Shown here one piece after another: positions 56,614 to 64,000 of a stretch of 64,000 nt of DNA (within the stretch, counting starts at the first letter, position 1; the number at the start of each line of letters is the position of its first letter). This DNA comes from Sphingomonas nostoxanthinifaciens. Lineage in GTDB: Bacteria; Pseudomonadota; Alphaproteobacteria; Sphingomonadales; Sphingomonadaceae. Under the pieces are notes generated by a model. That model was not told where the DNA came from. It did not search any database and worked only from the letters and a program-made list of their open reading frames with translations. Where the stretch lies: NCBI RefSeq assembly GCF_019930585.1, contig NZ_CP082839.1:4166001-4230000 (forward strand), written 5' to 3'. Both the position numbers and the translations under genes were made by a program.

Positions 56614-57351
56614 TTAGGGCTGCTTGTTCGCCTTCAGCGCGGCGGCGGCCGCTAGGCCGGCGGGATCCTTGGGGCCGAGCTGTGCGGCGCGGCTCCACGC
56701 GGCGAGCGCGGCATCGGCCTGGCCGCGCGCGGCGGCGATGTTGCCCGCCTCCAGCGCGACCGCGGGATCGTCGGGCGCGAGCCGCGTCGCCTCGACGATG
56801 TCCTTGCCGGCACGCTCGAACTCGCTCTCGCGCCGCGCCAGCGTGGCGGACAGCAGCCACGCGAACGGATCCTTCGGCACCAGTGCCAGCGCCTTGTCGA
56901 GATCGATCCGGCCGAGCACCATGTCGCCCAGCGCGACATCGGCGCGCGCGCGATCGAGATAGGCCTCGCCGCGCAGCTGCGCCGGCAAGGTCGGCAGCGC
57001 CACCGCGCGATCGAGATATTGGCGGGCCTTGCCCGGATCGTCGCCGCCGAGCGCGGCATTGCCCGCCTGCGTCCACAGCAAGGCCGCGCGGCCGTCGCGC
57101 TTGATCTCGGCATCCTGCGCCGCGGTCGCGAAGGTGAGCGCCGCCGGCTCCCACCGCTCGAGCCCGACGAAGGCGAGGCCGAGGCATTGCTGGGCAGGCA
57201 CGTCGGCGGTCTTCTTCGCCCAGGCATCGGCCTCGTCCAGCGCGCGCTGCGGATTGGACTTGATGAGCGTCCGGCACGCGGCGAAGCGCGCCTCGTCGCC
57301 GCCGGGCATTTCGGCAAGCGTCAGCGCGGCGGTGAGCAACAGCGAAATCAT
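56614..57351 (-). CDS. Exported TPR-repeat protein
   Basis: 245 residues: a short signal peptide (MISLLLTAALTLAE), then tetratricopeptide-like helices such as LGLAFVGLERWEPAALTFATAA, ALWTQAGNAALGGDDPGKARQYLDRA and ALEAGNIAAARGQADAALAAWSRAAQLGP. Likely a periplasmic scaffold; no enzyme motif. The ATG overlaps the stop of the upstream hydrolase gene (ATGA). Confidence 0.82.
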   Translation of the reverse strand: MISLLLTAALTLAEMPGGDEARFAACRTLIKSNPQRALDEADAWAKKTADVPAQQCLGLAFVGLERWEPAALTFATAAQDAEIKRDGRAALLWTQAGNAALGGDDPGKARQYLDRAVALPTLPAQLRGEAYLDRARADVALGDMVLGRIDLDKALALVPKDPFAWLLSATLARRESEFERAGKDIVEATRLAPDDPAVALEAGNIAAARGQADAALAAWSRAAQLGPKDPAGLAAAAALKANKQP

Positions 57352-58082
57352 AGGGCCTCGACGAGCGCGCGGACCGTCGCGCACAGCAGGCCGAGATCCT
57401 GTGGGCGCGACAGACGGTGGTCGCCGCCCTTGACGAGGATGGTCTGCACATCGGCTGAACGGAGCGCGCGGCCGAGCCGGAAGGCGATCGACGGCGGTAC
57501 CTCGGCATCGTCCAGCCCGTGCAGCAGCCGCACCGGGCCATCGATCGCGATCTCCCCGCCCAGCAGCAGATTGGCCTGCCCGCTCTGCCAGAAGGCCTGG
57601 GTGGTGATCTGCGGCGCGTCCGAATAAGCCGAGTGGCGCGCGAACAGCCCGTCCTCCGCCAGCGCCGCGCGGGTGTCGTCGTCATAGCCCCAGTCGGTGA
57701 AATCGGGCGCGGCGGCGAGGCCGACCAGCCCCGCCACCCGCTCGCGCCGCTCCAGCGCGACCAGCAGCATCAGCCAGCCGCCCATCGACGATCCCACCAG
57801 AACCAGCGGCCCGGTGGTCAGCGCGTCGATCGCGTCGAGCACGTCGTCGCGCCAGTCGTCGAGCGTCGCGGCGCCGAACACGCCCTCGCTCGCGCCGCAG
57901 CCGCGATAATCGAAGCGCAGCATGGCGAGCCCCTCGGCCTCCGCCCACGCATCCAGCGCCGTCGCCTTGCTGCCGGTCATGTCGGAGCCGTAGCCGGGCA
58001 GGAAGACGATCGTCGGTCCGGCACCGTCGCGCTGATCGACGGCGAGACGCGGCAGGCCGGGGCGGTCGAGATAATCGGTCAT
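57348..58082 (-). CDS. Alpha/beta hydrolase
   Basis: 244 residues. Nucleophile elbow LVGSSMGGW, oxyanion FLPGYGSDMTGSKA, the acid in LHGLDDAEVPP and the His in GGDHRLSRP. Family resembles short serine esterases such as ABHD10/YqiA-like proteins. No signal peptide, so cytosolic; substrate unknown. Start MTDYLDR at 58082; an upstream in-frame ATG at 58094 is possible. Divergent from the TSUP gene. Confidence 0.88.
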   Translation of the reverse strand: MTDYLDRPGLPRLAVDQRDGAGPTIVFLPGYGSDMTGSKATALDAWAEAEGLAMLRFDYRGCGASEGVFGAATLDDWRDDVLDAIDALTTGPLVLVGSSMGGWLMLLVALERRERVAGLVGLAAAPDFTDWGYDDDTRAALAEDGLFARHSAYSDAPQITTQAFWQSGQANLLLGGEIAIDGPVRLLHGLDDAEVPPSIAFRLGRALRSADVQTILVKGGDHRLSRPQDLGLLCATVRALVEAL

Positions 58083-58149
58083 GTCGTGCCAGATGGGGCG
58101 GCGGCCCCCGCGCTTGCAAGCCCGCGGCAGGTGGCGTCTAACGCCCCCC

Positions 58150-59064
58150 ATGCACCTTTACCTGCCGATCGCGGGGCTGTCGGTCAACGCGGCCATGATC
58201 GTATTGCTGGGCGGCATGGTCGGCATCCTGTCGGGCATGTTTGGCGTGGGCGGCGGCTTCCTCATCACGCCCTTCCTGATCTTCTACGGCGTGCCGCCAG
58301 CGGTGGCGGTCGCTTCGTCCGCCACGCAGATCACCGGGGCGAGCGTATCGGGCGTGCTGGCGCACAGCCGGCGCAAGGGGGTCGATTTCCGCATGGGCTG
58401 GGTGTTGGTGGCGGGCGGGGCGACCGGCAGCCTCGCCGGCGGCTTCATTTTCCGCCTGCTGCAGAAAGGCGGCCAGATCGATCTGGTGGTGGGGCTGCTC
58501 TATGTGGCGCTGCTCGGCTGGATCGGCCTGACAATGGCGCGCGAATCGGTGCGTTCGGTGCTGGCGATACGCGCCGGCAAGCCGGTGTCGACCACGACGC
58601 GCCGGCACCATCGCCTGATCGCGGTGCTGCCGATGCGCTGGCGCTTCTACGGCGCCGGCCTCTACATCTCGCCACTCGCACCGTTCCTGCTGGGGCTGGT
58701 GTCGGGCATGCTGACCGTGCTGATGGGCGTCTCTGGCGGCTTCATCCTCGTGCCGGCGATGATCTACATCTTCGGCGTGTCGACGCGCGTCGTGGTCGGC
58801 ACATCGCTGTTCCAGGGCCTGTTCGTCACCGCCGCGACCACGCTGGTCCACGCGCTGACGACGCATGCGGTCGATCTCGTGCTGGCGGCGTTGCTGCTGG
58901 TGGGATCGGTGACCGGCGCGCAGATCGGCGCGCGGCTCGTCCAGACGGTGAAGCCCGAATATGCGCGCATGGCGCTCGCCGTGATCGTGCTGTTCGTCGC
59001 CTTCCGCATGGCGATCGGGCTGACGTGGCAGCCGGACGCGATCTACACGGTGCAGCCGCTGTGA
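58150..59064 (+). CDS. TSUP (TauE/SafE) family anion exporter
   Basis: 304 residues, about eight helices. The repeated TSUP motif is plain: MVGILSGMFGVGGGFLITPFLIFYGVPPAVAVASSATQ and MLTVLMGVSGGFILVPAMIYIFGVSTRVVVGTSLFQ. Such carriers export sulfite or organosulfonates. Coupled by GTGA to the next gene, whose family regularly accompanies this branch. Substrate not determinable from sequence. Confidence 0.9.
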   Translation: MHLYLPIAGLSVNAAMIVLLGGMVGILSGMFGVGGGFLITPFLIFYGVPPAVAVASSATQITGASVSGVLAHSRRKGVDFRMGWVLVAGGATGSLAGGFIFRLLQKGGQIDLVVGLLYVALLGWIGLTMARESVRSVLAIRAGKPVSTTTRRHHRLIAVLPMRWRFYGAGLYISPLAPFLLGLVSGMLTVLMGVSGGFILVPAMIYIFGVSTRVVVGTSLFQGLFVTAATTLVHALTTHAVDLVLAALLLVGSVTGAQIGARLVQTVKPEYARMALAVIVLFVAFRMAIGLTWQPDAIYTVQPL

Positions 59065-59813
59065 GGGCCGCCGCGCTGGCGCTGCTCGCGCCCTTGCTGG
59101 TGGGGGCGAGCGAGCCGCGGCTGGTGCCCGACGTGTCGCAGACGCAGGTCGACATCGCCTACAGCTTCACCGGCGCCGAACTGCTGCTGTTCGGCGCGGT
59201 GCTTTATCCCGGCGGCCGCGCCGCCGCGCCGGGCACCGAGGTCGCGGTGGTGGTGAAGGGCCCGTCCGAGCCGCTGCTGGTGCGCGAGAAAGCGAAGGTC
59301 GCGGGCGTGTGGGTCAACCATGCGAGCGAGCGCTTCCGATCGGTGCCGTCGTTCTACGCGGTCGCCAGCTCGCGCCCGCTGGACAGGCTGGTGAGCCAGC
59401 GCACCGCGGCAATCTACGAGCTCGGCATCGACAATCTCCTGCTCTCGCCCGCCAACGGCGCCGGCGCGGCCGAGCAGGCGCGGTTCGAGGCCGGGCTGGT
59501 CGAGATGAAGCGCCGCGCCGGCCTCTATGCCGAGCATGTCGGCAGCGTCACGATCCGCGAGGGCGTGCTGTACCGCGCGACCGTGCCGATTCCGGCGCGC
59601 GTGCCGGTCGGCAGCTATACCGCCGAGACATTCCTGATCCGCGACGGCCGGGTGGTGGCGGCGGCGACGCGCGACATCGTCATCGACAAATCGGGCTTCG
59701 AGCGGTTCGTCGCGACCAGCGCCGACCGCGACCCCCTCGCCTACGGGCTGGTGGCAGTGGCGCTGTCGCTCCTGCTCGGCTGGGCGGCGGCGATCGGCTT
59801 CGCGCGCCGCTGA
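59061..59813 (+). CDS. TIGR02186 family membrane-anchored partner of the TSUP exporter
   Basis: 250 residues: signal peptide (about 1-16, GTG start at 59061), a soluble periplasmic part with VDIAYSFTGAELLLFGAVLYPGG and KARVKGVWVN-like KVAGVWVNHASERF, and one C-terminal helix (LVAVALSLLLGWAAAIGFARR). The pattern fits the TIGR02186 group, found with TSUP genes. Probably an external domain helping the exporter. Function unproven. Confidence 0.82.
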   Translation: MRAAALALLAPLLVGASEPRLVPDVSQTQVDIAYSFTGAELLLFGAVLYPGGRAAAPGTEVAVVVKGPSEPLLVREKAKVAGVWVNHASERFRSVPSFYAVASSRPLDRLVSQRTAAIYELGIDNLLLSPANGAGAAEQARFEAGLVEMKRRAGLYAEHVGSVTIREGVLYRATVPIPARVPVGSYTAETFLIRDGRVVAAATRDIVIDKSGFERFVATSADRDPLAYGLVAVALSLLLGWAAAIGFARR

Positions 59814-59890
59814 TGCGGGCGACGGAATGACGCGGAGCGCCTGAGGCGTTATCCGTAAATTCCTTAACTTCGGTCGGCTAGTCCGGCGGC

Positions 59891-61486
59891 ATGAACGCGT
59901 TCACCGGATTCACCATCGCCGCCGACACGCAGATCGGTCGGCTGACCGACCTGTCGGGCGCGGGCGCGCAGGCGATTTTCGACGCGGCGGTGCTCGCGCG
60001 GCTCGACGGGCCGGCCGGCGAGATCGGCAGCTACGTCGTCGCGCGCGCCGCCGGGCGCCGGCTGGTGGCGCAGGTGCGCGCGCTGCGGCTGGCCGACGAC
60101 GAGACGATCCTCGCCGATCTCGATTTCGTCGGCGAGGGCGAGACGGAGAACGGCAAGCTCGTCCGTTTTCGCCGGGGCGTCAGCCGCATGCCGATGCCGG
60201 GCTGCGCGCTCGCCGCCGCATCGCCCGACGATCTCGCCGCTATCTTCGCCGCGGACGATCGCCCGCGCATTGCCATCGGCACGGTCCATCCGCAGCACCA
60301 ACTGCCCGCGACGCTGGGCATCGACGCGCTGCTCGGCCGCCATTTCGCGATCCTCGGCTCGACCGGCACCGGCAAGTCGAGCACCACCGCGCTCGTCCTG
60401 CACCGCATCTGCGACGTGGCACCCGAGGGCCATGTGCTGATGATCGATCCGCACGGCGAATATGCCGCGTCGTTCAAGGATCGTGGCGCGATCCTCGACG
60501 CGGGCAACCTCGCAATCCCCTATTGGCTGCTCAACCTCGACGAACATGCCGAGGTGTTCCTTACCGCGCGCGGGCCGGAGCGGCAGGCCGATCGCGACAT
60601 ACTCGCCAAATGCCTGCTGGCGGCGCGCGCGAAGAACCGGCTGGCCGAGGGCATGACGCGGCTGACGGTCGACGCGCCGATCCCCTATCTGCTGTCGGAT
60701 CTGGGCGCGGTCATCAACGCCGAGATGGGCAAGCTCGACAAGGCTGCGGGCGCCTTGGCCTCTTATTCGCGGCTGAAGGCGCGGATCGAGGAGGTGAAGG
60801 CCGATCCGCGCTACGCCTTCATGTTCTCCGGCATGCTGGTGGCGGACAGCATGGCCGATCTGCTGCAGCGGCTGCTGCGCCTGCCGGGCGAAGGCAAGCC
60901 GATCTCGATCGTCGATCTGTCCGCTGTCCCGTCGGAGATCACCGCGGTGGTCGTGTCGCTGATCGCGCGGTTGATCTTCGATCATGCCTTGTGGTCGCGC
61001 GAGCTGGTGCAACGGCCGGTGCTGCTCGTCTGCGAGGAGGCGCACCGCTACATTCCCGCCGAGGGCCGCACGCCGGCGCGCGCAGTGCTCGAGCGGATCG
61101 CCAAGGAAGGCCGTAAATATGGCGTGGCGCTGGGGCTCGTCACCCAGCGGCCGTCGGACCTTGCCGAGGGCGTACTGTCGCAATGCGGCACGATCGTCGC
61201 GATGCGGCTCAACAACGAGCGCGACCAGGCCTTCGTCCGCGCCGCCGTGCCCGAGGGCGCGCGCGGGCTGATCGAGACGATCCCAGCGCTGCGCAACCGC
61301 GAGGCGGTGGTGGTCGGCGAAGGCGTGGCTCTGCCGATCCGCGTCGCGTTCGACACGCTGGAGCCGGAGCGGCTGCCCGCTTCGCGCGATCCGGTGTTCA
61401 GCGCGGCGTGGACCGAGCGCGGCGACGAACGCCACCGCCTCGACCAGATCATCCGCCGCTGGCGCGCACAGGGGCGACCCTACTGA
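59891..61486 (+). CDS. HerA/DUF87-like ATPase
   Basis: 531 residues. N-terminal beta-barrel HAS-like domain (about 1-130), Walker A GSTGTGKSSTTALVL (156-163), Walker B LLVCEEAHRYIP, and motifs GLVTQRPSDLAEGVLSQCGT and ARNR-type IPALRNREAVVVGEG of the HerA/FtsK clade. These form hexameric DNA pumps. The usual nuclease partner NurA, or a SIR2 or other effector, is absent nearby, so this lone version likely has a housekeeping DNA role. It is preceded by a 77-nt gap with TTAACTTCGG; no clear promoter. Confidence 0.85.
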   Translation: MNAFTGFTIAADTQIGRLTDLSGAGAQAIFDAAVLARLDGPAGEIGSYVVARAAGRRLVAQVRALRLADDETILADLDFVGEGETENGKLVRFRRGVSRMPMPGCALAAASPDDLAAIFAADDRPRIAIGTVHPQHQLPATLGIDALLGRHFAILGSTGTGKSSTTALVLHRICDVAPEGHVLMIDPHGEYAASFKDRGAILDAGNLAIPYWLLNLDEHAEVFLTARGPERQADRDILAKCLLAARAKNRLAEGMTRLTVDAPIPYLLSDLGAVINAEMGKLDKAAGALASYSRLKARIEEVKADPRYAFMFSGMLVADSMADLLQRLLRLPGEGKPISIVDLSAVPSEITAVVVSLIARLIFDHALWSRELVQRPVLLVCEEAHRYIPAEGRTPARAVLERIAKEGRKYGVALGLVTQRPSDLAEGVLSQCGTIVAMRLNNERDQAFVRAAVPEGARGLIETIPALRNREAVVVGEGVALPIRVAFDTLEPERLPASRDPVFSAAWTERGDERHRLDQIIRRWRAQGRPY

Positions 61487-61562
61487 GTGTTCCTGCGAAC
61501 GCAGGAACCCAGGGGAAGCATGTCGCGCCTAAAGCTCTGGGCTCCTGCCTTCGCAGGAGCAC
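61487..61562. repeat. REP-like inverted repeat, TTCCTGCGAACGCAGGAA type
   Basis: Two hairpins, TTCCTGC/GCAGGAA (61490-61507) and GCTCCTGC/GCAGGAGC (61541-61560), each with a 4-nt loop, flanked by CCCAGGG and CTCTGGG in inverse order. It starts at the base after the HerA-like stop and may end both convergent transcripts. Confidence 0.8.
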
Positions 61563-61613
61563 CGGGTGGTTGCCGGAGGGGGCGCGATGCCCCCTCGCCG
61601 GAATGACCCTGCG

Positions 61614-61892
61614 TTACTTCGCCGCAGGCTTCCGCCGCGGCGCCTTGCGCTTCGCCGCGGGCTTGGCGCGGCGCTTGAGCAGCGGGCGCACCACGATCAC
61701 GCCGATCGCCGCCGCCAGCGCGCCGCCGAGCAAAGTGAAGCCGAACGTGCCGATGCCGGGTACCAATGTCGGCGCGGGCGCGGGCTTTTCCGGGAGCGGT
61801 GCCTCGCCATGCGCCTTGGGCGCGGGATGCGGCGGGAATGGCGATTGCGCGGCCGGCGGGATCGGGCCGGGGGGTGGGGTCTGGTCGGTCAT
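61614..61892 (-). CDS. Small Pro-rich, single-span membrane protein with a Lys/Ala tail
   Basis: 92 residues. Pro-rich N-terminus (TPPPGPIPPAAQSPFPPHP), one hydrophobic helix (about 47-68, GTFGFTLLGGALAAAIGVIVV) and a strongly basic end, LLKRRAKPAAKRKAPRRKPAAK in part. The cytosolic tail looks like histone-H1-type or DNA-binding tails. GGAG lies 7 nt before ATG 61892, and less well before 61898. Function unknown. Confidence 0.65.
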   Translation of the reverse strand: MTDQTPPPGPIPPAAQSPFPPHPAPKAHGEAPLPEKPAPAPTLVPGIGTFGFTLLGGALAAAIGVIVVRPLLKRRAKPAAKRKAPRRKPAAK

Positions 61893-62037
61893 GCTCATCT
61901 CCGCAAGCGGTGGTCGACCTTGTAAAGCGCCGGCCGCCTGAACGATCCCTGTCGCGGCCGACTTGACCGGGCAGGGCGGTTCGATCAAGCCACATGCAGG
62001 CTGTTCCGCGCGGGCGACCGCTTATATGGAGCCTGTC

Positions 62038-63920
<1,883 letters not shown>

Positions 63921-63924
<4 letters not shown>

Positions 63925-64000
63925 GAATCGACGAAGTGATGGCGCTCGCGCCGGTGGTGCCGGTGCTGGTGATCGAGGACGTCGCCCATGCGCGCCCGAT
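63921..64000 (+). CDS. eda: KDPG aldolase, start only (cut by the window end)
   Basis: Only 26 full codons are seen: MRIDEVMALAPVVPVLVIED and on. VVPVLVIED fits the first strand of 2-keto-3-deoxy-6-phosphogluconate aldolase, and the edd overlap (ATGA) makes the identity secure. It splits KDPG into pyruvate and glyceraldehyde-3-phosphate. Confidence 0.9.

Noticed and set aside
59891..61486. Anti-phage defence system around the HerA-like gene
   Set aside because: No nuclease, SIR2, reverse transcriptase or other effector is adjacent, and the neighbours are housekeeping genes.

Overview
The window is a stretch of high-G+C chromosome from an alphaproteobacterium, most probably a Sphingomonas or close relative in the Sphingomonadaceae. 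This rests on protein resemblance and gene order, not on a database search. The pointers are a PhoK-like alkaline phosphatase, an Entner-Doudoroff edd-eda pair, an iscR-sufBCDS-sufT-sufA operon, rpmH-rnpA-yidD-yidC-engB synteny, a Coq7 hydroxylase and several small secreted proteins of a type common in sphingomonads. There is no prophage, integrase, insertion sequence or CRISPR array. Two tRNA genes (Lys-TTT, Thr-TGT) are present.

Layout: 1-3.7 kb holds the end of aguB, a D-amino-acid aminotransferase, a membrane protein, a family-5 uracil-DNA glycosylase, folK and tRNA-Lys. 3.7-8.1 kb is a small regulatory neighbourhood: an AroE-like SdhL dehydrogenase, a short protein, two pirins and a LysR regulator, with one closely related control sequence copied in front of both pirin loci. 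8.1-14.2 kb holds an L,D-transpeptidase, PhoK-like and PhoD phosphatases, an orphan ParA and a secreted propeller-like protein. 14.2-22.6 kb holds heparinase-rpe-rsmB, an SDHAF4-like protein, gpsA-tsaD, a small secreted protein, comM and a PGPGW protein. 22.6-25.7 kb is the rpmH-to-engB ribosome and membrane-insertion block. 25.8-32.6 kb is a dense minus-strand block: two secreted paralogues, coq7, dsbB, ctpA, an EnvC-like protein, rlmH, rsfS, nadD and proA. 32.7-38.3 kb holds a DUF3667 protein, a membrane-anchored LuxR-type regulator, a DUF885 protein and an M28 peptidase. 38.4-43.5 kb is a vitamin B12 uptake locus (cobalamin riboswitch, btuB, btuF, btuCD). 43.6-49.6 kb is the suf operon. 49.7-64 kb holds pyrD, ggt, an acyl-CoA-synthetase-like gene, two more secreted paralogues, gloA-gloB, a TSUP exporter with its TIGR02186 partner, a HerA-like ATPase and edd-eda (eda cut by the window end).

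Common themes: genes are very tightly packed, with about twenty 1-4 nt start/stop overlaps (ATGA, GTGA, TTGA, TGATG and one apparent CTGA). Long inverted-repeat REP-like elements sit at five places; one lies inside the suf operon and encodes the C-terminus of SufD and the N-terminus of SufS. Small Sec-exported proteins with conserved cysteines form two families in the window, in the same genome segment as dsbB.

The observations I rank highest are: the shared operator in front of both pirin loci; the REP element translated in two frames inside suf; an apparent CTG start of rnpA overlapping the rpmH stop; the folK stop codon lying inside tRNA-Lys; and the coordinated loss of two cysteines in one member of the secreted family. 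I found no clear defence or mobile system. All family assignments are from recognition of motifs, with no searches run.
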